In this document: positions 48,388-57,659 of the stretch, in pieces
Layout: every line of letters begins with the position of its first letter
Position numbering within the stretch: the stretch's first letter is position 1
Assembly: GCF_017873675.1 (NCBI RefSeq)
Contig: NZ_JAGGKK010000003.1
Coordinates: 62,001 to 126,000, forward strand
Source: Virgibacillus litoralis
Lineage (GTDB): Bacteria > Bacillota > Bacilli > Bacillales > Amphibacillaceae
DNA: 64,000 bases
Reading direction: 5' to 3'
Translations under genes and position numbers: made by a program
Notes under the pieces: generated by a model
Seen by the model: the letters and a program-made list of their open reading frames with translations, nothing else
Told to the model about the DNA's origin: nothing
Database searches by the model: none

Positions 48388-49860
48388 TCACGCCAATTTT
48401 TTATCTTTAAAATCTTCTTTTGCGCCCACTTTATTTCGCTTATTAATATAACGAACAAAGTGAATTACAAATACGGTAACAGATAGAACTGCAAACACAC
48501 CCGCAACTGCTCCAAATACAGCAGGAGCCATCCACTCAGGAATGTGCGTTGCCCATCTTCTTGGTGTACTTAATGCCCCAGATACAAGGAATGATCCACT
48601 TAACCCAACAATAGATAGGGTAAAGGCAATAAACGCAATTTTATCCAACATATTTGTCTTCATGTTACTATCTTCCTTTGCAAGAAAATACATAAATCCA
48701 AAAATCATTGCACATGCTCCGAGTGCCATATACATGTGAAAATGTCCCGGAACCCATTTTGTGTTATGCATAACATGGTTAACAACGATGGTAGCATCAA
48801 CGATTGCAGGTACAACTCCGACTATCCAGCCAAACATAGACATGTAAATTAAACCTGAAGCTATATCCCATTTAATACCTGATTTGTATACAATCATTAA
48901 TGCACCATAAGCTGTTACAACAAGTACTGGCAGCCCATTTGCATACGATAGAATCTGTCCCATAATTAACATCCAATTAGGCATTACCGAGTCCATCAAC
49001 AAGTGGTGTGTATATATTATTAACGTGAATACCGTTGACATTGTCCATGCAATCAAAAATGCTTTACTAGATTTCCAAGGACGATTTGTATATCGTGGCA
49101 GTATTTCATATACCGCTATTACACCCATGTAAATAATGGAGTTAGCAAAAATATGTCCGAATGCATATGTCAGGTTTTTCGCCAATAATGGATCAAATGT
49201 AATCGAAGGATTAATCACATTGATTATATTCATAATTAGTACGGTTGCACCTGCTGTTAGTGCTGTTATGTTAACGATTGTTACCATTGTACTTGCCACA
49301 ACAGCACCTGATGGAGCATCTTTCTCTGACTTTTTACCAGAGATAACATCCCATCCCAAACCTTTTGCTAGGCTTCCGTATTTTTTTATAATAGCTCTAC
49401 CAGAATCCAAATAAAATAATAAGAAACCAATTCCCAATATAAGCATACCGAACAAGTAAAGCAATGCTCCGACAGTCCCCCAGGCACTTGCAGAAAGCGC
49501 TGGCAATGGGTATAGGAATGTCCATGAGCTAGCATACTTAAATGAAAATACTCCAATGATAACCATAACTACTCCTACAAGGAACAGTACTAAGTTAATT
49601 GACATAACCTTTTTTGACAGATCTACATAATGGCTAAGGAAATACCACATAACACCAGCAGCTGCTAATGCCGCAGCACCAACCATACCAGTCCCGTGAA
49701 TTGTCAGAAACTGATAAAATGAAGTAGCAGGTAAATCCAATACTCCACCCTGAGCTAATAGCATTAAAATTCCAAAAATCATCATGACTATAATTACAAT
49801 TCCACCAACAGTTATATAACTTACAACCAAATTACTACGAGACTTCATTGTTGTTTCCAT
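48388..49860 (-). CDS. norB: Heme-copper enzyme subunit I, probable nitric oxide reductase
   Basis: A 490-residue membrane protein with about twelve or more helices, in the heme-copper superfamily close to ba3-type (B family) subunit I. Metal ligands are present: H55 and H375 for the low-spin heme, H373 for the active-site heme, and H236, H285, H286 for the second metal (GHIFAN, YTHHLLMD, VPGHFHMYM). The cross-linked tyrosine of oxidases, expected four residues after H236, is N240. Loss of this tyrosine is a known mark of nitric oxide reductases. With the CuA subunit upstream and nirK downstream, a menaquinol/cytochrome NO reductase of the Bacillus azotoformans kind is the best reading; an unusual oxidase is the alternative. 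Confidence 0.75.
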   Translation of the reverse strand: METTMKSRSNLVVSYITVGGIVIIVMMIFGILMLLAQGGVLDLPATSFYQFLTIHGTGMVGAAALAAAGVMWYFLSHYVDLSKKVMSINLVLFLVGVVMVIIGVFSFKYASSWTFLYPLPALSASAWGTVGALLYLFGMLILGIGFLLFYLDSGRAIIKKYGSLAKGLGWDVISGKKSEKDAPSGAVVASTMVTIVNITALTAGATVLIMNIINVINPSITFDPLLAKNLTYAFGHIFANSIIYMGVIAVYEILPRYTNRPWKSSKAFLIAWTMSTVFTLIIYTHHLLMDSVMPNWMLIMGQILSYANGLPVLVVTAYGALMIVYKSGIKWDIASGLIYMSMFGWIVGVVPAIVDATIVVNHVMHNTKWVPGHFHMYMALGACAMIFGFMYFLAKEDSNMKTNMLDKIAFIAFTLSIVGLSGSFLVSGALSTPRRWATHIPEWMAPAVFGAVAGVFAVLSVTVFVIHFVRYINKRNKVGAKEDFKDKKLA

Positions 49861-49883
49861 CTTTTTGCACCTCCACCTTTTTA

Positions 49884-50405
49884 TTACTTAACTTCAATTT
49901 TTGTTTTCATTAAATGATGGGCTGTACCACAGTACTCCAGACATAAAATTTCATATGTTCCGGGTTCATCAAATGTAATATACACTTTGTTGGTATAGTC
50001 CGGCATAGCTTGTGTCTGAGCAATCATATTCATCTCTTCATCATAAATCCCAAAACCGTGATTAACGTCTTTACTTGTTACGTGAAATTCAACAGGTTCA
50101 CCTACTAAGAATTTTGTTTGACTCATATTCCAGCCAAATTGAAGTGCTTCTACATCAACTATTGTTGGATCATTTCCAGCACCATAAACTGGTTGATTAT
50201 AAGGTAATTCTCTTAACGTATAAATAGTGATGATCAACATTAAGGATACTAAAGTGATTCCATAAAATGTACGAGCCTTATACCATTTCTTCTTAATTGG
50301 TTCATACTCTCTCTTTTCCTTGGACTTCCACGCTACAAAGCTAAAAACCGCTACAACCATAAGCATGAAGAATAAACTAACAATCCACGCAACTGTTTGC
50401 ACCAT
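49884..50405 (-). CDS. norC: CuA-containing subunit II of the NOR-like enzyme
   Basis: A 173-residue protein with two N-terminal helices (about 5-25 and 47-64) and an external cupredoxin domain. The dinuclear CuA site is complete: H116 in DVNHGFG and C155, C159, H163, M166 in CLEYCGTAHHLM. It passes electrons to subunit I. GGGAGG precedes ATG 50405. First gene of the three-gene nor-like operon, 23 bp before subunit I, behind an FNR-type promoter. Confidence 0.85.
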   Translation of the reverse strand: MVQTVAWIVSLFFMLMVVAVFSFVAWKSKEKREYEPIKKKWYKARTFYGITLVSLMLIITIYTLRELPYNQPVYGAGNDPTIVDVEALQFGWNMSQTKFLVGEPVEFHVTSKDVNHGFGIYDEEMNMIAQTQAMPDYTNKVYITFDEPGTYEILCLEYCGTAHHLMKTKIEVK

Positions 50406-50473
50406 ATTAAATAACCTCCCGTATATGTTACCTAATCATAAAGTACTAAATCATTAGTATTATGATCTGGTTC

Positions 50474-50516
50474 ATCATACGAAAATTAAAGACATTCACG
50501 AGTGATTCAAATCACT
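50474..50516 (-). promoter_or_regulatory. FNR-type box and class II promoter of the nor genes
   Basis: GTGATTTGAATCAC (50515-50502, minus strand) is identical to the nirK box; 22 nt later lies -10 TATGAT (50479-50474). The box centre would be at about -41.5. Confidence 0.78.
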
Positions 50517-50660
50517 GATTTAAAACTATTTTGTGAATAAACAGTTATATTTGTTTTTACTGTTATAATAGTGTTTAACTCTTATTTCACTATAAATCCA
50601 AGCATTCTTTAACGGGGTTTCTTAGAAGATCAATTCTGCTGTCTTAGAACCCCTTATACA

Positions 50661-50723
50661 TTGGAGTGCAACTCTTAATGGCGAGTTCCTTCGTTCACTT
50701 ATGTATTTATAAATTTTAATTGC
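50661..50723 (-). repeat. Two-stem dispersed repeat, degenerate copy E
   Basis: TTAATGGCGAGTTCCTTCGTTCACTTATG corresponds to the centre of the family with the linker decayed; the stem II region is AT-rich and no longer pairs well. It starts at the U-tract of the minJ terminator. Confidence 0.5.
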
Positions 50724-50724
50724 G

Positions 50725-50771
50725 AAAAAAAGAGGTAATGAAGTACTTGCGCATATACTTCATTACCTCTA
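50725..50771 (-). terminator. minJ terminator
   Basis: AGAGGTAATGAAGTA pairs perfectly with TACTTCATTACCTCT (15 bp) around a 10-nt loop; the minus strand continues with TTTTTTT. It lies 18 bp past the minJ stop. Confidence 0.9.
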
Positions 50772-50789
50772 TTAAGATTCAACTGAAAA

Positions 50790-51980
50790 TCAATTTGCTT
50801 CTGTCTGATTGTTCTGGTAGCGATTACTTGTACTAATAATTCCTAATTCATGATGATCCTCTTCATATAATGCACTTTGCACATATCGTATTTCTCCATT
50901 ATCACCAATAATTTCTAGCTTAAAGAATGCGCCACTATCCTGTAACCCATAATAGAACTCATCCATATTATTTATATTTTGGCGATTCACCTTAACAATT
51001 GTCTCACCAACAAGAATTCCTAATCGATCAGCAGGAGTTCCTGGAATGATTGCCAGCACTTTTAAACCACGCTCATTTTTATTAAAATAATTAGGTTTTT
51101 CTTTATCTGATATGCGATGCTTGTAATTGATATACTCTCTCCCTAATATCGCCACTACCACTGCAACTAACGATAGCCAGCCTACATAAATACTTCCAAC
51201 CGCAAGCATCAATACAAACAAACTCAGAATATGAATTGATCTCGCGATATGTACTGCAGCTTTTTCTGGAATAGATCCTCTTACAATATGATCAAAGCCC
51301 AATAAAAACGGTACAAGCAACAAACTATAAGTTTCACCATTCATTCCAAAATATGGCCAAAATGGTACAATTGGTGTAATAAGTCCAGATGGTATCACAA
51401 CAAAGAATGGAATTATACTTAACTTTTTAATATGATGCATACCTGTCCATACTCCACGACGTCCAAGTTCCAGATCCGGAAAGGTTGTATTGCGGGTGAT
51501 ACGTTTCATAAGAAATGCTTCAACAGATAAAAATATGGCAACTAGTAAACTTAAACCGACAAAATTTGTATTTGAAAACATGTCATCCTCTACAATATTT
51601 TGTTGTTCAAGTATAAATGGCATTAATAAAAGAATCATATATGTAATACCAATAGTATAACTTGCTGAAAGCATTGAGAATCGCAAAGTTATACTCAGCC
51701 CAATCGTCACTATACTCAAGAGAATAATTGTCTCATAGGAAAAAATCATACCAGAACCAACAAGGACGATGGAAATGAGTAATCCTGAGAAAATGGATAG
51801 GAACCACGTATTTTTCCATTCTGAAAACACATCAAATAATTTAAACCCAAAATTAATTCGCTCTCTGTGAATCCGTTTGTATCCAGCTAATAAAATCAAT
51901 ACAAATGTCCAGTAGAACACGGGATTCAAAAAAAGCCTTCCTATACCTTTTGCTATTTCTATAAACCAAGATTCTGCCAA
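50790..51980 (-). CDS. minJ: Division topology protein MinJ
   Basis: A 396-residue membrane protein with about eight helices (residues 15-300) and a C-terminal PDZ domain (GLKVLAIIPGTPADRLGILVGETIVKVNRQNI). In B. subtilis MinJ bridges DivIVA and MinD at poles and septa. TTG 51980 is chosen because AAGGTGAT lies five or six bases upstream and the product then starts MAESWFIEIAKGIG like MinJ; earlier in-frame codons lack a site. The neighbour ctpB supports the assignment. Confidence 0.88.
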   Translation of the reverse strand: MAESWFIEIAKGIGRLFLNPVFYWTFVLILLAGYKRIHRERINFGFKLFDVFSEWKNTWFLSIFSGLLISIVLVGSGMIFSYETIILLSIVTIGLSITLRFSMLSASYTIGITYMILLLMPFILEQQNIVEDDMFSNTNFVGLSLLVAIFLSVEAFLMKRITRNTTFPDLELGRRGVWTGMHHIKKLSIIPFFVVIPSGLITPIVPFWPYFGMNGETYSLLLVPFLLGFDHIVRGSIPEKAAVHIARSIHILSLFVLMLAVGSIYVGWLSLVAVVVAILGREYINYKHRISDKEKPNYFNKNERGLKVLAIIPGTPADRLGILVGETIVKVNRQNINNMDEFYYGLQDSGAFFKLEIIGDNGEIRYVQSALYEEDHHELGIISTSNRYQNNQTEAN

Positions 51981-52075
51981 TATAATCACCTTCCAGCACG
52001 GATGCAATACATAGTCTTCTTTACCTATATTCGATATTTGTCGATTCAATTCCTGCCAGAATTAAATCTTTGTTA

Positions 52076-52108
52076 AAAAAGGAAATCCGCGGGCATTACC
52101 CGCGGACA
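52076..52108 (-). terminator. ctpB terminator
   Basis: TCCGCGGG/CCCGCGGA perfect 8-bp GC stem, then TTTCCTTTTTT on the minus strand; 7 bp past the ctpB stop. Confidence 0.88.
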
Positions 52109-52114
52109 GCATAT

Positions 52115-53575
52115 CTATTCATATAAAACGTTTAATGCTTTTTCCTTTTGTCGATCGTCATCACCATTCCGAACTTTCTCAACTATTTTTGCCTGTATTT
52201 GCCCAGCAGTCTTTTCATTTATTTCACCAGTAACTTCCAAATCATTGTTAGCTTGAAACGCTTGAACAGCCTTTTCAGTTTTTCTACTGAAATATCCATC
52301 TGTTCTGCCAGGCTTATAGTCTAAACCTTTAAGCATTACCTGGACATTCTTCACCTTATCACCCGTATGGTTATAAGCGATAGAATCTTCAACTTGAACA
52401 GGATTTGTGAAATAATAATCTGGTTGCTCCACTTTCTCTGTTGGTTTAACACCCTTTTCATGAATCCATGTACCGTCCGGTGAGAGCCACTTGAAGAAAG
52501 TCAGTTTAATTGTACTACCGTCACCCATTGGAACTGCTTGTTGAACAGTCCCTTTCCCATAACTTTTAGTACCAACTACATCATAGCCTGCTTCCTTCAT
52601 CGCAACAGCAAGAATTTCAGATGCTGAGGCACTTCCTTCATCAATAATCACACTAATTGGATATGGTTTTTTCTCTTCTAGTTCCGAAAATGACTTAGAT
52701 TTTTCACCTTTTTGATTTTCAATTTGTAAGTAAGGCATATTCTTAGGAATAAAGTACTTCAGAATATCCTCAACGGCTGTCAATAGTCCACCAGGGTTAC
52801 CTCGTACATCTATAACTAACCCTTCTATGTTCTTACCTTCCAGCTTTTTAAGCTCCTTGGAGAAATCCTTTGCAGTATTTTCAGAGAAAGTTGTTATCTC
52901 AATAACACCAGTCTTCTTGCCGTCAACTGTCTTCACCTCTGAATACACCGTTTCCACTGGAATATCATCGCGAACAATTTTCACATCAAATGGGTCTGAT
53001 ACACCAGTACGTTGAATTTCAAGTACAACTTCTGAGCCCTTTTCTCCCCGTATTTTTTCGACCGCTTCATATAAATCCATACCAACGACACTTTCGTCAT
53101 CAACGCTTAGGATCTTATCATTTGGCCTAAGTCCTGCTTCTTCCGCAGGAGAATCTTTAATAGGGGCAACAATTGTCACCTTCCCATTGACTGTACTAAC
53201 TTCAGCACCAATTCCCTCAAATGAAGATTCAATTGTTTCGTTAAACCGTTCCATTGTTTCCACATCCATATAAGAACTATATGGATCCTCCAACGTTGTG
53301 AGCATGCCTTGGATAGCACCTTCAATTAACTGCTTATCTTTTACATCATTCAGATAGTTTTCTTTTATTAAATTAAAGGCTTGTGATACCTTCTCGATAT
53401 TTTCTGGTGGCGCACTTGTTTCCTGAGATGTACCTGGAATGTCTACTTTAGTCTGTTGTGACTGTTCTGGCATAGTATTAGGCTGTGCTAACTTAACACC
53501 GAAATACGCACCTGCAAAACCTAAGAGTAAGGCAGCAAATAAAATAATTATAATATGTTGCTTACGAAGATTCAT
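52115..53575 (-). CDS. ctpB: Carboxy-terminal processing protease CtpB
   Basis: A 486-residue S41 serine protease with an N-terminal signal anchor (IIIILFAALLLGFAGAYF). A PDZ domain (about 100-180) precedes the catalytic domain: VIDVRGNPGG, then DEGSASASEIL with the catalytic serine, and the lysine in GTKSYGKGTVQ. A C-terminal peptidoglycan-binding domain (LKGLDYKPGRTDGYFSRKTEKAVQAFQ) ends it. In B. subtilis CtpB cleaves SpoIVFA to trigger SigK. ATG 53575 has GGGGTGAAAG upstream; 53629 is a longer, less likely start. Confidence 0.92.
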   Translation of the reverse strand: MNLRKQHIIIILFAALLLGFAGAYFGVKLAQPNTMPEQSQQTKVDIPGTSQETSAPPENIEKVSQAFNLIKENYLNDVKDKQLIEGAIQGMLTTLEDPYSSYMDVETMERFNETIESSFEGIGAEVSTVNGKVTIVAPIKDSPAEEAGLRPNDKILSVDDESVVGMDLYEAVEKIRGEKGSEVVLEIQRTGVSDPFDVKIVRDDIPVETVYSEVKTVDGKKTGVIEITTFSENTAKDFSKELKKLEGKNIEGLVIDVRGNPGGLLTAVEDILKYFIPKNMPYLQIENQKGEKSKSFSELEEKKPYPISVIIDEGSASASEILAVAMKEAGYDVVGTKSYGKGTVQQAVPMGDGSTIKLTFFKWLSPDGTWIHEKGVKPTEKVEQPDYYFTNPVQVEDSIAYNHTGDKVKNVQVMLKGLDYKPGRTDGYFSRKTEKAVQAFQANNDLEVTGEINEKTAGQIQAKIVEKVRNGDDDRQKEKALNVLYE

Positions 53576-53698
53576 TCTTTCACCCCAACTTTTATGTATT
53601 TGATGATGGGTCTTTCCAGTAAAAAGCATAAGACTACCATAAATGAATTACATTAATACTAGTTAAGTTCTTCTATGTCGGTTTATACTTTTTATATC

Positions 53699-53734
53699 TA
53701 AAAAGGCATCACACCGTAATGTGCGATGCCTTTA
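53699..53734 (-). terminator. Terminator after the M23 gene
   Basis: AAAGGCATCGCACATTACGG-type arm pairs with GTGTGATGCC, followed on the minus strand by TTTTT; 45 bp past the M23 gene stop. Confidence 0.85.
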
Positions 53735-53778
53735 ATATTATAGTTTATTCAATCAAATTGCAAATACATTCATAAAAA

Positions 53779-55089
53779 TTACTTTAGAAATGGCATTGGA
53801 TTTATACCACCGTGTTGGCTCCACTCTCCATTATGGACCTCAAAGTGAAGATGAGCTCCGAATGATCTCCCAGTATTACCTACTTCTCCCAATTTCTGTC
53901 CTGCTGATACATTTTGACCATATCCAACAGAACGGCTTGACATATGTGCATAAACAGTAGACTTATTATATTGCGGATGGTAAACATACACAACATTTCC
54001 ATAGCTAGTTGAATAAGCAGATCTTGTTACAACACCTGCAGCAGCAGTTTGTATGGTAGTTCCTGTCGATGCAGCAATATCCAATCCATAGTGGTACCCC
54101 AGACTTCTTGAACCGTACCTGGAAGATAGTCTACCTTGTGATGGCCAACTGAAAATTCCACTTCCACCCGCGCTTAGACTTGCACCACTAGATGAGGAAT
54201 TTTTATTCTTTTCTTTTGCAAGTTGTGCAAGAGCTGACTTTTTAGCTTTTTCTATAACAGCAGCTTGATCATTTAAAACTTGTTTTTGCTCAGCTAAACT
54301 CATTTTATATTCTTCCAAATGATTATGTTCTTCTTCAAGCTCAGCCATTAGTTTCTCTTTCTCTGCAGCCTGATCGTCTAATGTAGATTTTAACGACTCT
54401 AACTCACTCTTTTGGTTCACAAGTGAAGCTTTCTTCTCCTCGACTTCTGCTTTCTTTTGTTCTATTTCATCTTTCTTTTGTTCCACTTCTACTTTCTTTT
54501 CTTCCATCAATTTCTTTTCTGCCATGTGTTCTTCCATAATATTTTTGTCCTGGTCCATTATCGTGTTTACTGCTGAAGTTCTGCTGATAAAGTCACCAAA
54601 GTTGCGTGATCCTAGAATAACTTCCATATACTTCATGTTTCCACCATTTGACTGAATAGCACGAAGACGGTCTTTTAGCATCTTCTCACGTTCTTTAATC
54701 CGCTCTCTCATTGCTTTTATTTCCTCTTTTAGCTGATCAATCTTTTGGTTTATTTCTTTTATTTGTTTTTCTAGATCTTTTATTTCATTATTTGTTGCAG
54801 TTATTTCACTTTCCTTTGACTTAATTTTGTTTCTTGTTTCACTAAGCTGTTGATTGATGGCATCTATATCATTACCGACACTTTCCTGCTTATTAAGATT
54901 GTCTTCAATCTTTTCTTCTGTATTATTCTTCTTACTGTTAAGATTACTTTTCTTGTCATCCAATTCGTTTTGTTTTTCTTCTAATTCATCAATTTTTTGA
55001 CTAGCTGATTCTGCAGACACTTTCTGCCAATCTACTAAACCTGAACCTATTATCAATACAGCAATAAACATGTAAACAGTTTTTTTCAT
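53779..55089 (-). CDS. EnvC-like coiled-coil M23 peptidase-domain protein
   Basis: A 436-residue secreted protein: signal peptide, then about 250 residues of coiled coil (heptads rich in Lys and Glu), a Ser-rich linker and a C-terminal LytM/M23 domain. Zinc ligands are visible in YHYGLDIAAS and HLHFEVHNG. In other bacteria FtsEX controls coiled-coil hydrolases or activators (EnvC, PcsB, CwlO); its place 46 bp after ftsX suggests the same here. ATG 55089 starts a proper signal peptide; a longer reading overlaps ftsX. Whether it cuts peptidoglycan itself is open. Confidence 0.85.
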   Translation of the reverse strand: MKKTVYMFIAVLIIGSGLVDWQKVSAESASQKIDELEEKQNELDDKKSNLNSKKNNTEEKIEDNLNKQESVGNDIDAINQQLSETRNKIKSKESEITATNNEIKDLEKQIKEINQKIDQLKEEIKAMRERIKEREKMLKDRLRAIQSNGGNMKYMEVILGSRNFGDFISRTSAVNTIMDQDKNIMEEHMAEKKLMEEKKVEVEQKKDEIEQKKAEVEEKKASLVNQKSELESLKSTLDDQAAEKEKLMAELEEEHNHLEEYKMSLAEQKQVLNDQAAVIEKAKKSALAQLAKEKNKNSSSSGASLSAGGSGIFSWPSQGRLSSRYGSRSLGYHYGLDIAASTGTTIQTAAAGVVTRSAYSTSYGNVVYVYHPQYNKSTVYAHMSSRSVGYGQNVSAGQKLGEVGNTGRSFGAHLHFEVHNGEWSQHGGINPMPFLK

Positions 55090-55135
55090 TTCTTTCCTCT
55101 TCCCCCTCTGAAAATGTACACGTTGGTATAAATCT

Positions 55136-56029
55136 TTAAACTCTAAGGAATTTACGAACACTCATGACGCTCCCCCAAATTCCGATGAAAACGCCAATAG
55201 CTAGTATAATGAGCGAAAGTTGCCATGCAAATGGATTAAACGGCAATAAATCTACAAAACTATAGGTAATCTTTTCACTGACATTATTTACAAGGTAGTA
55301 ATAACCAGATAGAACTCCAGCTATTGGAATGACAGCTCCTAATGCTCCGAGCAACATTCCTTCAATGAAGAATGGCCAGCGAATAAATCCATTCGTAGCA
55401 CCAACAAGCTTCATGATTCCAATTTCTTTACTGCGAGCCATTATCGTAAGTTTTATCGTATTGGAAATGAGAAATATGGCAGTAAATAGTAAACCAGCAA
55501 TTAATGCTAAGCCTATATTTCGTGCATATTCATTGAACTGAAATAAACGATGGACAACGTCTCTCCCATAATTCACTTCCTGTATATTGTCCAAGGAATT
55601 AATTTTCTGTGCTAATGCCTCTGTATTGGTTGGATCTTCAGCTTTAACGATGTATGCGTGACTTAAAGGATTTTCCTGCTTATATAGTTCCCACGATTCT
55701 CCTTCTTCCCCCATACCTGATATTAATTGTTCAAGCTGTTCATCTTTTGAGGAAAACTCAACACTTTTAACTTCTTCCATTTCTTTAATGGATCCTCTGA
55801 TTTCCTGGATTTGTTCTTCATTTGCAGTACGTTCAACTAATGCATCAATTTGAACTTCTTCTTCAAGACCTTCAGCCATAAAATTAAGATTAAGCATCAG
55901 CGCAAGAAAAGTTCCAACAAGTAGTAACGTTATAGTTACTGCACCAACAGAAGCTACTGTCATCCAGCCATTACGGAAAATATTCTTAATTCCTTCTCTT
56001 AAATGCCTTTTCATTGTTCTAAACTTCAT
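55136..56029 (-). CDS. ftsX: Cell-division ABC protein FtsX
   Basis: A 297-residue membrane subunit with four helices: one N-terminal, a large extracellular loop (about 50-170) that contacts the wall hydrolase, and three C-terminal. IKLTIMARSKEIGIMKLVGAT is the conserved coupling region. ATG 56029 follows GAGGTGAATACGGCT; it overlaps the ftsE end by 11 bases, giving coupled translation. With FtsE it transmits ATP hydrolysis to peptidoglycan hydrolases. Confidence 0.94.
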   Translation of the reverse strand: MKFRTMKRHLREGIKNIFRNGWMTVASVGAVTITLLLVGTFLALMLNLNFMAEGLEEEVQIDALVERTANEEQIQEIRGSIKEMEEVKSVEFSSKDEQLEQLISGMGEEGESWELYKQENPLSHAYIVKAEDPTNTEALAQKINSLDNIQEVNYGRDVVHRLFQFNEYARNIGLALIAGLLFTAIFLISNTIKLTIMARSKEIGIMKLVGATNGFIRWPFFIEGMLLGALGAVIPIAGVLSGYYYLVNNVSEKITYSFVDLLPFNPFAWQLSLIILAIGVFIGIWGSVMSVRKFLRV

Positions 56030-56705
56030 AGCCGTATTCACCTCGTTGCTCGTCACGCACGATTAACCCGTCTTCTACAGCAATAACGCGTTTTTTAATC
56101 GTGTTAACAATTTCTTTGCTATGGGTGGCCATGATAACCGTTGTACCCTTGGCATTAATTTCTTCAAAGATCCGCATAATTCCCCATGATGTCTCCGGAT
56201 CCAGGTTTCCAGTGGGCTCGTCCGCAATAACAACCTTTGGATGATTAACAATAGCTCGTGCTATTGAAACACGTTGTTGTTCACCGCCTGATAATTCGTC
56301 AGGAATAAAACGTGCTTTATTCTTTAAGCCAACTAGTTCAAGAACATCCATGACACGTTTTCTAATATTTCGAGGTGATTCTTCAATAACCTCCAACGCA
56401 AATGCTATATTCTCATAGACTGATAGTTTTGGTAACAGCTTAAAGTCCTGGTAAATAACACCTATGTCCCTTCGTAAATACGGAACTTTCTTTTCCTTCA
56501 TGTTATTTATATCAATTTCGTTTATAATCATGGTACCGTCCGAAGGTTTAACTTCGCGGTACATGAGTTTTACAAAAGTAGACTTGCCGGCACCACTTGG
56601 CCCGACAATATAAACAAATTCGCCTTGGTCGATATCTATATTGATGCCATTAAGTGCAGTAACACCATTCGCATATGTCTTGTATACATCTTTCATTTTA
56701 ATCAT
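56019..56705 (-). CDS. ftsE: Cell-division ATPase FtsE
   Basis: A 228-residue ABC ATPase partner of FtsX. Walker A GPSGAGKST (about 36-44), Q-loop YQDFKLLP, signature LSGGEQQR, Walker B VVIADEPTGNLD and switch histidine MATHSKE are all present. It heads ftsE-ftsX and the M23 gene. The 230 bp upstream are AT-rich, with no promoter I can assign confidently. Confidence 0.96.
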   Translation of the reverse strand: MIKMKDVYKTYANGVTALNGINIDIDQGEFVYIVGPSGAGKSTFVKLMYREVKPSDGTMIINEIDINNMKEKKVPYLRRDIGVIYQDFKLLPKLSVYENIAFALEVIEESPRNIRKRVMDVLELVGLKNKARFIPDELSGGEQQRVSIARAIVNHPKVVIADEPTGNLDPETSWGIMRIFEEINAKGTTVIMATHSKEIVNTIKKRVIAVEDGLIVRDEQRGEYGYEV

Positions 56706-56935
56706 TTATGTATCACCTTTAACCTTTATTTAGTCATTCTTGTTGTCGATTTTTGTTTTATTTTTTCTATACTACACACCCTTTTTTTCTGTCTCTAGTA
56801 TATAATTATATATATTATAACATTTTTCAGCAAAAAATTTAGAAAAAAATTATTACATTTTCATTTCAATTCATTAACTTATTAAATAACTTATCCATAT
56901 AAGGTATCTTTTTAAAGAGTTCTGTAAAATGAACG

Positions 56936-57023
56936 TTAGAAAACTTGGCATACGCCAAGCCTTAATGGCGAGTGCCTTAGTTGCACTTATGCAGTAAGAA
57001 AGGATTTATACTTTCTTAACTGC
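56936..57023 (-). repeat. Two-stem dispersed repeat, copy F
   Basis: The fullest copy: stem I GGCATACGCC with GGCGAGTGCC, linker TTAGTTGCACTTATGC, stem II GCAGTAAGAAAG with CTTTCTTAACTGC. Its inner end touches the U-tract of the cccB terminator; TTAGAAAACT marks the outer end. Confidence 0.8.
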
Positions 57024-57068
57024 CAAAAAAAGCTTGTTCCTTGGAAACTAATCCAGAAGAACAAGCTA
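57024..57068 (-). terminator. cccB terminator
   Basis: AGCTTGTTC/GAACAAGCT perfect 9-bp stem, minus strand followed by TTTTTTT; 20 bp past the cccB stop. Confidence 0.88.
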
Positions 57069-57088
57069 GTAGTAGCTAAGTAATCACG

Positions 57089-57472
57089 TTATTTCTTTTC
57101 TGCCAGCCATGAAGAAAGTGTTGTTATGTCTCCTTCAGATAGCTGACCTTCAAATGCTGGCATACCACCATTTTTACCATTCTTAAGGATACCAGCAATT
57201 TCATCAGCAGAATATTTTGAACCAATTGCTGACAACTTAGGACCAGATCCGCCAGAAAGATCGCCACCGTGGCAAGAAGCGCAATTATTTTGATATAGTT
57301 CTTCAGCAGCGGCAGTATCTACTGAGCCACCACCTTCATCCCCTGCAGATTCTTCGGTATCGGCTCCACCATTATCAGCTGGTCCCTCGTTACCGCCGTC
57401 ATCTCCGCCACCGCCACAAGCACCGAGCACTAACGCTGAACCAAATAGCATTGTGAATAACCATTTTTTCAT
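57089..57472 (-). CDS. cccB: Cytochrome c-551 lipoprotein
   Basis: A 127-residue membrane-anchored c-type cytochrome. Signal peptide ends in lipobox LGAC, then a Gly/Asp/Glu-rich linker, heme attachment CASCH (about residue 67) and axial methionine in NGGMPAFEG. It carries electrons outside the membrane to terminal enzymes; it could also serve the NirK and NOR-like proteins here. The position between prfB and ftsE is as in B. subtilis. Confidence 0.93.
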   Translation of the reverse strand: MKKWLFTMLFGSALVLGACGGGGDDGGNEGPADNGGADTEESAGDEGGGSVDTAAAEELYQNNCASCHGGDLSGGSGPKLSAIGSKYSADEIAGILKNGKNGGMPAFEGQLSEGDITTLSSWLAEKK

Positions 57473-57659
57473 GCATAAACCCCCCTAACATAATTTAGTA
57501 TAAAGGTTATCAGCATTAGTATAACCTAATTACAAAGAATTAAAACAATTGGACAATACGATTTTTATACAAAATTAAACAAACTTTATGGGGGCAATGA
57601 CTTTGCCAAATTGTGTCAATTTCATGAATTTCTAATGAATCATACTGTCCGAAAATTCC

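Noticed and set aside
48388-50405. Ordinary ba3 cytochrome c oxidase
   Set aside because: Asparagine replaces the essential cross-linked tyrosine and nirK is adjacent with the same regulatory box; NO reductase fits better, though not proven.
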